This document shows positions 1 through 6,520 of a DNA stretch of 8,707 bases, in pieces. The notes beneath the pieces are model-generated. The model ran no database searches and was not told the DNA's origin. It saw nothing but the letters and a program-made list of their open reading frames with translations. The position numbers and the translations under genes were made by a program. Origin of the DNA: Frankiaceae bacterium (GTDB lineage Bacteria; Actinomycetota; Actinomycetes; JAFAQI01); contig JAVEEH010000271.1 of assembly GCA_030840545.1 (NCBI GenBank), positions 1 to 8,707 on the forward strand, in the 5' to 3' direction. Every line of letters begins with the position of its first letter. The first letter of the stretch is position 1.

Positions 1-236
1 CGACCGTCGTTGCGCACCGTGAGCAGAACGTCGGTGGGCTCTCCCAGCCGGGTGCTCGTGGCGCCGTCCCGTCCCAACGCGGCCGCGCGCGGGGAGGCGG
101 CGAGCATGACGTCGAGCAGCACGACCACCGTCACGGCGGCCGCGACGTAACCGACCATCGCGCCGCCCAACGGCGCTGCGAAGACGAGCAGCACCCCAGC
201 CAGGGCCAGCAACGCCGCTCGGGCCGTCAGCGCCAA
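1..236 (-). CDS. DUF58 domain-containing protein, N-terminal part (cut by window edge)
   Basis: Only the first 78 codons lie in the window; the gene continues past base 1. The visible protein starts MALTARAALLALAGVLLVF and has two hydrophobic stretches (about residues 8-23 and 28-45) with a short loop between them. It then enters a soluble part with the sequence RLGEPTDVLLTVRNDG. Two N-terminal membrane helices followed by a beta-rich segment is the usual start of DUF58 proteins, whose later von Willebrand-like domain would be outside the window. DUF58 genes normally sit directly after a MoxR ATPase gene, as here, and are thought to be its partner. The start chosen is TTG at 236-234, preceded by GGGGTGGG at 247-240. 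An ATG at 265-263 overlaps the moxR stop but is in another frame that stops after 12 codons. Family confidence is good and start confidence is only moderate. Confidence 0.75.
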   Translation of the reverse strand, partial: MALTARAALLALAGVLLVFAAPLGGAMVGYVAAAVTVVVLLDVMLAASPRAAALGRDGATSTRLGEPTDVLLTVRNDG

Positions 237-261
237 CGACCCACCCCGCTGGCGACGGGTG

Positions 262-1269
262 TCATCGCGGCACGGCGACGGCTGCGAGCACCCCGTCGAG
301 CACGCCGTCGGCGGTGACCCCATCGAGCTCGGCTTCCGGGCGCACCGAGATGCGGTGGCGCAGCGTCGGTCGGGCGAGTGCTTTCACGTCGTCCGGGGTG
401 AGGAAGTCGCGGCCGGACAGCCACGCCCACGCCTTGCTCGTGGCCAGCAGGGCGGTCGCACCCCGGGGCGAGACTCCGAGCGAGAGCGAGGGTGAGGACC
501 GGGTCGCCCGGCAGACGTCGACGACATAACCCATGACGTCGGGGGTCACCGAGACCGACGCCACGCCCGCTCGTCCGGCGTCGAGCTCGGCCGGCCCGGC
601 GACCGGACCGATACCTGCCGCGGCCAGGTCGCGCGGGTCGAAGCCGGCGTGGTGGCGCTCGAGCACCGCGATCTCGTCGTCGCGGTCGGGCAGGGCGACG
701 GTCAGCTTGAGCAGGAAGCGGTCCAGCTGCGCCTCCGGCAACGCGTAGGTCCCTTCGTACTCAACCGGGTTCTGGGTGGCGGCGACGAGGAACGGGTCGG
801 GCAGGGGTCGTGGTGTGCCCTCGACCGACACCTGGCGTTCCTCCATTGCCTCGAGCAACGCGGCCTGTGTCTTCGGAGGCGTGCGGTTGATTTCGTCGGC
901 GAGCAGCAGGTTGGTGAACACCGGCCCCGGTCGGAACTCGAAGCGCGCGGTCCGCGCATCGAAGATCAGCGAGCCGGTCACGTCTCCGGGCATCAGGTCC
1001 GGCGTGAACTGCACCCGCTTGGTGTCGAGCGACAGCGACGCGGCAAGTGCGCGGACCAGCAGCGTCTTCGCGACGCCGGGAACTCCTTCGAGCAGCACAT
1101 GCCCTCGGCACAGCAACGCGATCACCAGGCCGGTGACCACGGAGTCCTGTCCGACGACAGCTTTCCCGACCTCGTCGCGGAGCGCGGTCAGTGCCGCGCG
1201 CGGATCGGTGCCGGAACGGCTGCCCGATCGACTGCCGGTGCGGCGTCGCGGGGTGGGCGTGGGGCTCAC
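262..1269 (-). CDS. MoxR-family AAA+ ATPase
   Basis: The protein is 335 aa, the usual length for MoxR ATPases. After an Arg/Ser-rich N-terminus of about 20 residues, the AAA_3 core shows Walker A GVPGVAKT (residues 62-69), Walker B LLLADE (121-126, Asp125-Glu126), the sensor-1 region ATQNP (164-168) and the family motif LPEAQLDRF (177-185). A C-terminal lid domain follows, containing the segment SPRGATALL. MoxR proteins hydrolyse ATP to remodel or mature partner proteins, often VWA/DUF58 proteins at the membrane; the substrate here is unknown. The GTG start at 1269-1267 is chosen because GGAGG lies 7 nt upstream (1281-1277). The frame stays open far upstream, but that part is the shadow of the DUF4350 gene. 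The gene begins 25 nt after DUF4350 and is followed 25 nt later by the DUF58 gene, so it is part of one operon. Confidence 0.95.
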   Translation of the reverse strand: MSPTPTPRRRTGSRSGSRSGTDPRAALTALRDEVGKAVVGQDSVVTGLVIALLCRGHVLLEGVPGVAKTLLVRALAASLSLDTKRVQFTPDLMPGDVTGSLIFDARTARFEFRPGPVFTNLLLADEINRTPPKTQAALLEAMEERQVSVEGTPRPLPDPFLVAATQNPVEYEGTYALPEAQLDRFLLKLTVALPDRDDEIAVLERHHAGFDPRDLAAAGIGPVAGPAELDAGRAGVASVSVTPDVMGYVVDVCRATRSSPSLSLGVSPRGATALLATSKAWAWLSGRDFLTPDDVKALARPTLRHRISVRPEAELDGVTADGVLDGVLAAVAVPR

Positions 1270-1276
1270 GTGGGGA

Positions 1277-1281
1277 CCTCC
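1277..1281 (-). promoter_or_regulatory. Shine-Dalgarno site of the moxR-type gene
   Basis: The minus strand reads GGAGG followed by a 7-nt spacer and GTG. This fixes the start of the ATPase gene within a frame that is open for more than 700 nt upstream. Confidence 0.85.
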
Positions 1282-1294
1282 GGGGTCGCTGACA

Positions 1295-2458
1295 TCAGCT
1301 GCTTCGCACCGCTTGTTCGAGACGGTCGAGATCGTCGGCCAGCCGGACGAGTGCCGCGTCGTCCGGCGGGTCAGCACCGTAGAGCAATCCGTCGATGTCC
1401 GCGCCGGCCCGCCCGGTACGACGCGCGACTCCCTCGACGAGAGCAGCTGCGGTCGCATCCGTCCCGAGGCCGAAGAGGTCGCGCAGGCGAGCAGTCGTCG
1501 CCGCCCGCAACGCGGTAGCCGCCGTGCCGCGGGCTCGGGCCGCCCGCAGCAAACGGGCCCGCCCTTCGACGGTCTCGGCTGCACGGACCACGACGGGCAG
1601 CGGCTCGACGACGACCGCTCCCAGTCGCCGGGCGCGCCACAGCCCGACGACCACGACACAGACGAGCAGCTGAAGCAGCGCCCAGAGCAGCCGCGCGGGC
1701 AACAGCTCGACGATGCTCTTGTGCTGTGCGTCCGCGGGCGGATGCGTCGGCAGCTGCGGCAACAGCCACAGCAGGTGCGGTCTGGAGCTGAGCAGGCCGA
1801 GGGCGAGCGCGGCGTCGCCGTTGTCGCCCAGCCGCCGGTTGATGAACGTCGACGCCGAACCGAACACCACTGTCCGAGCCCCAGCCCGCTGCTGCACGAG
1901 CAGACCGTCGGCTCCGTGGTCGCGGTAGCAACCGCCGCCCGGTCCGTTCGGCCGGTAGAGCAAGCCGGAGAAGCGGATGTCGCCCGCCACCAGCGCCACA
2001 GCGACGGTGCAGCCGGCGGCGAGCGTCTGCTCACTGGTGACGCCGACGCGGGTCGCGGGGAATGCGAGCGCGGTCAGCTCTCGCGGCCCGGGCGCGATGG
2101 CGACCACGTCAGCCGGCGATCCGGCCAAGGCCTGCAACGCATCCTTCGGCACCGACGCAACGTCCGGCACGAACACCGTTGTCGACGCGTTGAGCGGCAG
2201 CCCACTGGTCGACGCTTCGGCGGTCACGTCGACGCCGCGGTCACGAACGAGTTGCGCGAGCGCGCGTGCGCCGACGGGTGACGCGTCGCGCGGGTCGAGT
2301 GGACGTTCGGGTGGCGCGTTCTGGACCACTGCCAGGGCGACGGCGACGCCCAGCACCAGCAGCACGAGGAGCGCGGGCAGCCGCACTCGTCGCCAGGTGG
2401 CCGCGAGATCGAGCGGGTCCTCGGTGACCACCGGCAGCGTGATGGACGTCGTCGTCAT
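1295..2458 (-). CDS. DUF4350 domain-containing membrane protein
   Basis: The protein is 387 aa, about the normal size for actinobacterial DUF4350 proteins. A short cytoplasmic N-terminus is followed by a membrane helix at residues 27-45. The family signature follows, with RPLDPRDASPVGARALAQLV at 52-71 and then a Rossmann-like extracytoplasmic portion. This portion includes the segment TVVFGSASTFINRRLGDNGD, which resembles the GATase-like fold assigned to DUF4350. A second helix lies at about 252-272. The C-terminal cytoplasmic tail is Ala/Arg-rich and helical, with leucine/alanine heptads. The biochemical role is unknown; the family is found with MoxR, DUF58 and DUF4129 genes and is presumed to be part of the same membrane module. 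The ATG start at 2458-2456 overlaps the DUF4129 stop (ATGA), which implies translational coupling. No strong ribosome binding site precedes it. The moxR-type gene follows after 25 nt. Confidence 0.88.
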   Translation of the reverse strand: MTTTSITLPVVTEDPLDLAATWRRVRLPALLVLLVLGVAVALAVVQNAPPERPLDPRDASPVGARALAQLVRDRGVDVTAEASTSGLPLNASTTVFVPDVASVPKDALQALAGSPADVVAIAPGPRELTALAFPATRVGVTSEQTLAAGCTVAVALVAGDIRFSGLLYRPNGPGGGCYRDHGADGLLVQQRAGARTVVFGSASTFINRRLGDNGDAALALGLLSSRPHLLWLLPQLPTHPPADAQHKSIVELLPARLLWALLQLLVCVVVVGLWRARRLGAVVVEPLPVVVRAAETVEGRARLLRAARARGTAATALRAATTARLRDLFGLGTDATAAALVEGVARRTGRAGADIDGLLYGADPPDDAALVRLADDLDRLEQAVRSS

Positions 2459-3090
2459 CGTGGCCGCCCGGTGAGCAGACGACGGTGCTCGTGCAGCGCG
2501 CGGTCAGCCGCGGCGACGACCTCGTAGGACTCGGCGCCGGCAGCCCGGCCTCCATAGGCGACCCCGTCGAACGTCTGCGCCGCGACCCGGACGGCAACCG
2601 CTGCCGCCGGGATGTCGGCCGCGACCTCGGCGGCCAGCTCGTCGGCCGTGCGTCCCGGCCGCGGGTCGAGCAACCCGCGCTCCTCCAGGTCGCGGGCCAG
2701 TGCGCGCATCCGGGCGACCACCGCCTCATCCCAACGGCCCGCCGCGGCGGCGCTCTCGGCCAGCCGCCGATAGTCCGCAGCCGTGCTGGCCCGCTCGGGC
2801 AGGACGGTGCCGGGCAACGTGGTCTCGCGGCGGACGAGTCCGACCCGCCACACGGCGATGCCGAGCAGCACCAGGAACAGCACCACGAGAGCGACCGCCC
2901 CGGCGTCCCCGCCCGGCGAGTGCCGCGCGGCGGCGTCGAAGACCCGTCCGATCGCGTGCTCGATGGCCCTGAAGACCCGTACCGGCCAGGGGTCGTCGTA
3001 GCGGTGATAGATGCCCTTCGACAGCTCCCTGCGCGCAGCGGCGCTCGCCCCGTCCCGGGTGATCGGGGGCCCTACGACGGCGACGTGCAT
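2455..3090 (-). CDS. DUF4129 domain-containing membrane protein
   Basis: The protein is 211 aa. The N-terminal 60 residues include the segment ARRELSKGIYHRYDDPWP, with its juxtamembrane amphipathic character. One membrane helix follows at residues 64-82. The soluble C-terminal DUF4129 domain (about 104-205) contains DYRRLAESAAAAGRWDEAVV, the stretch MRALARDLEERGLLDPRPGR and a TADELA motif. It ends with a conserved FDGVAYGG-like segment. In other bacteria this domain often forms the C-terminus of membrane transglutaminases in MoxR/DUF58 clusters; here it is a stand-alone, non-catalytic version of unknown function. The start is ATG at 3090-3088, sharing its A with the stop of the preceding gene (TGATG). 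A GTG codon directly before it in frame (3093-3091) is an alternative. The stop overlaps the ATG of the DUF4350 gene by 4 nt, so it is an internal operon gene. Confidence 0.88.
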   Translation of the reverse strand: MHVAVVGPPITRDGASAAARRELSKGIYHRYDDPWPVRVFRAIEHAIGRVFDAAARHSPGGDAGAVALVVLFLVLLGIAVWRVGLVRRETTLPGTVLPERASTAADYRRLAESAAAAGRWDEAVVARMRALARDLEERGLLDPRPGRTADELAAEVAADIPAAAVAVRVAAQTFDGVAYGGRAAGAESYEVVAAADRALHEHRRLLTGRPR

Positions 3091-4175
3091 CACCCCGGTG
3101 GGGTCTCCGCGGCGGCGCGCGCGAGGGTCACGTCGAGCGCCTCGGCGCGGATCCTCCGGTCGATGTAGAGCAGCGCGGCGACACCCGCGCTGAACGGCCG
3201 CACCAGCGTGCTCGCCAGTAGGCTGCCGATGCCCGAGATCACGAGTTGGCTGAACAGCACCCCGCTCGTGCGACCGCCCAGCGAGGTGAGACCGCCGCCG
3301 GCCAGGCCGAACGGCAGGCTGATGATGCCGCCCACCACAGCGGCGAGCACCGCGGCGAGCAGCAGGATGCCGAAGACGCGCCACCAGCTTCCCTTGACCA
3401 GTGCGCGGGACCGCCGCAGGGCGCCGCGCACGGTCTGTGTCTCCAGCACCAGCGCGGCCGGAGCGAGCGCGAGGGTGGCCCAGACATAGGCGACGCCGAC
3501 GAGCGCGCCCACCACGCCGATGACGAACAGCGCCACGCTGCCCGCAGCCGCACCGATCACGCAGATGACGATGCCGGGCAAGGCTCCGACGAACCACCAC
3601 AGCGACGTGAGCAGGGACACGCCGATCAGGCGCCAGACCAGCGGGCGCAGCCGGCGCCAGGCATCACCAGCGGTCACCGGCCGACCGAGCACCGCGTCGC
3701 CGATCACGGCAGTGATGAGGCCCGTCAACAAGAGGGTCGCGAGGACGGTGACGATCGCGCCGATGGCGCTGGCGGTGCCGAACCGGCTGGCGTAGTCCGT
3801 CGACTGCGACAGTGTCTGGTTGGGCCCCGGTGCCTCGATGCCGCTGAGCAGGTACCACTGCGCGAGCACGTCGACGACGGTGACGACCAGCATCACGGTG
3901 GCGGCGAGCCCGAGCGTGGGGCGTGGATAGCGGCGGATCGCTGCGAAAGCCCCGTCCAACAGCTCGCCGACGCCCAGTGGCCGAAGCGGGATGATGCCCG
4001 GCCGCGGTGGTGGCGGAGCGGCGTACGGGGCGCCCCACGGGCCGGCCGGGGCGTCCGCGGTCCAGCCGGTGGGCGGGGCGGCCGGAGCGGGCTGGTCGGT
4101 CGACCAACCGGGCGGCGGCGTGGAGGATCCCGGCGCCGCCCAGTCGCCCCCGCCGCCGTTCTGGTCCGAGCTCAC
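3090..4175 (-). CDS. Multi-pass membrane protein with proline-rich N-terminal tail (GPDPase_memb / DUF7847-like)
   Basis: The protein is 361 aa. Residues 1-60 are low-complexity and rich in Pro, Gly, Ala and Trp. They include two imperfect copies of a PPxGWxxDxPA unit (about 21-31 and 34-44), and this part is probably disordered and cytoplasmic. The conserved segment IIPLRPLGVGELLDGAF lies at 61-77. About six hydrophobic helices follow, the first near 87-108, and the late motif RALVKGSWWRVFGILLL is typical of this family. The fold resembles the membrane domain found fused to glycerophosphodiester phosphodiesterases, but no catalytic domain is present, so an enzyme name would be wrong. Function is unknown. 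The GTG start at 4175-4173 is supported by GAGGAG 8 nt upstream (4189-4184). An ATG at 4208-4206 would add 11 residues and lacks such a site. It is the first gene of the leftward operon, divergent from mtrA. Confidence 0.85.
   Translation of the reverse strand: MSSDQNGGGGDWAAPGSSTPPPGWSTDQPAPAAPPTGWTADAPAGPWGAPYAAPPPPRPGIIPLRPLGVGELLDGAFAAIRRYPRPTLGLAATVMLVVTVVDVLAQWYLLSGIEAPGPNQTLSQSTDYASRFGTASAIGAIVTVLATLLLTGLITAVIGDAVLGRPVTAGDAWRRLRPLVWRLIGVSLLTSLWWFVGALPGIVICVIGAAAGSVALFVIGVVGALVGVAYVWATLALAPAALVLETQTVRGALRRSRALVKGSWWRVFGILLLAAVLAAVVGGIISLPFGLAGGGLTSLGGRTSGVLFSQLVISGIGSLLASTLVRPFSAGVAALLYIDRRIRAEALDVTLARAAAETPPG
3092..3104 (-). repeat. Short inverted repeat just upstream of the DUF4129 start
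   Basis: On the minus strand ACCCC-ACC-GGGGT is a perfect 5-bp stem with a 3-nt loop. It lies between a GGAGA element (3108-3104) and the ATG at 3090, within the last codons of the membrane-protein gene. If it folds it would bring the GGAG element close to the start codon. It may equally be a chance product of GC-rich coding sequence. Confidence 0.3.
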
Positions 4176-4259
4176 GCTGGTTGCTCCTCGGTATCGAAAC
4201 GGCGTCATCGTGTCAGAGAGCCACCTACCCGCCTCCCCGAATGTCACCATGGGGGCGTG
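4176..4259. promoter_or_regulatory. Divergent intergenic region between the membrane-protein operon and mtrA
   Basis: This 84-nt stretch is the only non-coding space from which both blocks can be transcribed, so their promoters should lie here or just inside the neighbouring reading frames. It contains the leftward ribosome binding site GAGGAG (4189-4184) and a run of five G at 4251-4255 serving mtrA. GTCA occurs at 4204, 4212 and 4243, the first two 8 nt apart. I do not see a convincing -35/-10 pair on either strand; TATCGA at 4192 is the only AT-richer patch. The promoter role is inferred from gene layout. Confidence 0.6.
4184..4189 (-). promoter_or_regulatory. Shine-Dalgarno site of the leftward membrane-protein gene
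   Basis: The minus strand reads GAGGAG, then 8 nt, then GTG. It decides the start of the membrane-protein gene at 4175 over the upstream ATG at 4208. Confidence 0.75.
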
Positions 4260-4937
4260 GTGAAGGGACGAGTGCTCGTCGTCGACGACGACCCGGCGCT
4301 GGCGGAGATGCTCGGCATCGTGCTGCGCACGGAGGGCTTCGAGCCCTCCTTCGTCGCCGACGGCGACCGGGCGATGGCCGCCTTCCGGTCGACCAAGCCC
4401 GACCTCGTGCTGCTCGACCTGATGCTGCCGGGCACCGACGGCATCGACGTCTGCCGTCAGATCCGGGCCGAGAGCGGGACGCCGATCGTCATGCTGACGG
4501 CCCGCGGCGACACCATCGACGTGGTGCTCGGCCTCGAGTGCGGCGCCGACGACTACATCATCAAGCCGTTCAAACCCAAGGAGCTCGTCGCGCGCATGCG
4601 CGCGCGGCTGCGCCGCAACGACGCCGCGACTGTCGAGGTGCTGCACATCGGTGACGTCACGATCGACGTCGCCGGCCACGTCGTCTCCCGGGACGATGCA
4701 CCGATCCAGCTGACGCCGCTGGAGTTCGACCTGCTGGCCGCGCTGGCCCGCAAGCCCGGGCACGTCTTCACCCGGGAGCAGCTGCTCGAGCACGTCTGGG
4801 GCTATCGGCACGCCGCCGACACCAGGCTGGTCAACGTCCACGTGCAGCGGCTGCGGGCGAAAGTGGAGCGGGATCCGGAGCGACCGGAGCTGGTGGTGAC
4901 AGTGAGGGGGGTCGGCTACAAGGCCGGTCCACCGTGA
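4260..4937 (+). CDS. mtrA: Two-component response regulator MtrA (OmpR/PhoB family)
   Basis: The protein is 225 aa, normal for MtrA. The receiver domain (about 4-115) has the acidic pocket Asp9-Asp10-Asp11, phosphoacceptor Asp53 in VLLDLMLPG, Thr80 in MLTAR and Lys102 in IIKPFKPKELVAR. The winged-helix DNA-binding domain (about 128-223) carries LTPLEFDLLAALARKPGHVF, the recognition-helix segment DTRLVNVHVQRLRAKVE, and VTVRGVGYKAG at the C-terminus. MtrA is phosphorylated by MtrB and, in mycobacteria, corynebacteria and streptomycetes, controls genes for cell-wall turnover, division, osmotic response or development. Two adjacent in-frame GTG codons compete as start (4257 and 4260). The second is preferred because GGGGG at 4251-4255 is then 4 nt away, and because the product begins MKGRVLVVDDD like known homologues. 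The stop overlaps mtrB. The frame is open about 1 kb upstream, but that part is antisense to the membrane-protein gene. Confidence 0.97.
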   Translation: MKGRVLVVDDDPALAEMLGIVLRTEGFEPSFVADGDRAMAAFRSTKPDLVLLDLMLPGTDGIDVCRQIRAESGTPIVMLTARGDTIDVVLGLECGADDYIIKPFKPKELVARMRARLRRNDAATVEVLHIGDVTIDVAGHVVSRDDAPIQLTPLEFDLLAALARKPGHVFTREQLLEHVWGYRHAADTRLVNVHVQRLRAKVERDPERPELVVTVRGVGYKAGPP

Positions 4938-6520
4938 ACCGCGCTCCCCGGGACATCTTCACCGCCGTCCTGCACCGATGGCGCGGGTCGCTGCAGCTTC
5001 GGGTGGCGGCCACGACGCTGGTGCTGTCGGCCATCGTCACCCTGGTGCTCGGCGTCGTCCTGCTCGACCAGATCCGTAACGGCCTGCTCGACGCGAAGAC
5101 CCGGGCATCGGTCAGTCAGCTCGACTTCGGCATTCGCTATGCCGCCGACCAGTTCGATGCGACGGACCGCTCCACCCCGACCAACATCCGCGCCACGGCG
5201 CGGCAGGTGATCGGCCACCTTGTCGGGGGTGGCAGCCAGCCGACGGCTTTCGGTGTGGTGCTGCTCGCCACTGCACCCGGAGGCGAGTCGGAGTTCACCG
5301 ACTCACCGGCGAGCGTGCCGCACTCGTTGCGCGACGTCGTGGCCCGACAAGGACGCGAGGCCTGGACCTACACGACCATTGTCGGCAACGACGGCGTGAC
5401 CGAGCCTGGGCTCGTCGTCGGCGGGCCGGTGCCGACGACGACAGCCGGGTTTCAGCTCTACTACTTGTTCCCGCTCAGCCAAGAGCGGCAGACGCTCGCG
5501 CTCGTCGAGCGCACCATGCTGCTGGCGGGAGCCGCGATCGTCCTGCTGCTCGTGGTCATCACACTGCTCGTCGCCCGGCAGGTCGTGCGACCGGTGCGCC
5601 AGGCCGCGGCCACCGCCGAGCGACTCGCCGCCGGCCGGCTGCGCGACCGGATGACCGTCCGCGGTGAGGACGATCTCGCCAGCTTGGCCACGTCGTTCAA
5701 CCGCATGGCGGAGACGGTCGAGCGGCAGATCTCCCAGCTGCGTGAGCTGTCCCGGGTGCAGCGACGGTTCGTCGCGGATGTGTCGCATGAGCTGCGTACG
5801 CCGATCACGACGATCCGGATGGCAGCGGACGTGCTGCACGACTCCCGCGCCGACCTCCCGCCCGAGCTGGCCCGGTCCTCGGAGCTGTTGCAGACCCAGC
5901 TCGACCGCTTCGAGGCATTGCTCGCGGACCTGCTCGAGATCAGCAAGCACGACGCCGGCGCGGTTGCCCTCGATGCCGAGCCGATCGACCTGCGCGCGAT
6001 CGTCACCGGTGTTGTCGACAGCACCGCCCCGCTCGCTTCGTTGCGCAGCTGCACGGTGCGGGTGGACCTGCCCGACGAGCCGGTGGTCGCCGAGGTCGAC
6101 GCCCGCCGGATCGAGCGCGTGTTGCGCAACCTGGTCGCCAACGCGCTGGAACACGGGGAAGGACAGCCCGTCGAGGTGCGGCTGCGCGGCGGGCCGGGCG
6201 GGGTGGCGGTGACCGTTCGCGACCGGGGGTCCGGGTTGCGGCCGGGGGAGACCTCGCTCGTCTTCGGCCGATTCTGGCGGGCCGACCCGGCCCGGGCGCG
6301 GTCCTCCGGGGGCACCGGGCTCGGGTTGTCGATCGCCCTGGAAGATGCCCGCCTGCACGGCGGCTGGCTGCAGGCGTGGGGCCAGCCCGGGGCCGGGTCG
6401 GTCTTCCGGTTGACGTTGCCATGGCGGGCCGGTGCGGACATCACCGAGTCGCCGTTGCCGCTCGAGCCGGCGGACGACTCGACGACGCAGAGCGCCACCA
6501 CGGAGGTTGCCGGTGCCTGA
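4934..6520 (+). CDS. mtrB: Two-component sensor histidine kinase MtrB
   Basis: The protein is 528 aa, slightly shorter than the mycobacterial protein (about 567). A short cytoplasmic N-terminus leads to membrane helix 1 (about 24-44), an extracytoplasmic sensor region (about 46-190) and helix 2 (about 194-216). A HAMP domain follows (to about 270), then the dimerisation/phosphoacceptor helix with SHELRTP and phosphorylated His285. The ATP-binding domain has the N-box with Asn403 (NLVANALEH), the G1 box DRGSGL with Asp430, an F-box FGRFWR, and the G2 box GGTGLGL (459-465). All catalytic boxes are intact, so it should be an active kinase and phosphatase for MtrA. The GTG start overlaps the mtrA stop (GTGA, 4934-4937), implying coupled translation and balanced kinase/regulator levels. 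The tail after about residue 505 is Ser/Thr/Pro-rich. Its last 8 nt overlap lpqB. Confidence 0.97.
   Translation: MNRAPRDIFTAVLHRWRGSLQLRVAATTLVLSAIVTLVLGVVLLDQIRNGLLDAKTRASVSQLDFGIRYAADQFDATDRSTPTNIRATARQVIGHLVGGGSQPTAFGVVLLATAPGGESEFTDSPASVPHSLRDVVARQGREAWTYTTIVGNDGVTEPGLVVGGPVPTTTAGFQLYYLFPLSQERQTLALVERTMLLAGAAIVLLLVVITLLVARQVVRPVRQAAATAERLAAGRLRDRMTVRGEDDLASLATSFNRMAETVERQISQLRELSRVQRRFVADVSHELRTPITTIRMAADVLHDSRADLPPELARSSELLQTQLDRFEALLADLLEISKHDAGAVALDAEPIDLRAIVTGVVDSTAPLASLRSCTVRVDLPDEPVVAEVDARRIERVLRNLVANALEHGEGQPVEVRLRGGPGGVAVTVRDRGSGLRPGETSLVFGRFWRADPARARSSGGTGLGLSIALEDARLHGGWLQAWGQPGAGSVFRLTLPWRAGADITESPLPLEPADDSTTQSATTEVAGA
6502..6506 (+). promoter_or_regulatory. Shine-Dalgarno site of lpqB, inside mtrB
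   Basis: GGAGG lies 6 nt before the GTG at 6513, inside the 3' end of mtrB. It decides the lpqB start, since the same frame is open upstream to 6432 with an ATG that would place an Arg-rich segment ahead of the signal peptide. Confidence 0.9.

Noticed and set aside
776..2281. 501-codon plus-strand open frame across the moxR-type and DUF4350 genes
   Set aside because: It is antisense to two recognised genes, has an Arg/Ser-rich composition and no known domain.
3246..4256. Upstream extension of the mtrA frame by about 337 codons
   Set aside because: The extension is antisense to the membrane-protein gene and of low-complexity composition. Known MtrA proteins begin at the receiver domain.
4176..4841. 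Extension of the membrane-protein frame to an ATG at 4841
   Set aside because: It would run antisense through mtrA. The GTG at 4175 has a good ribosome binding site and gives a sensible N-terminus.
6432..6512. Alternative lpqB start at an upstream ATG
   Set aside because: It would add 27 mostly Arg/Ser residues before the lipoprotein signal and has no suitable ribosome binding site. GTG at 6513 has GGAGG at ideal distance.
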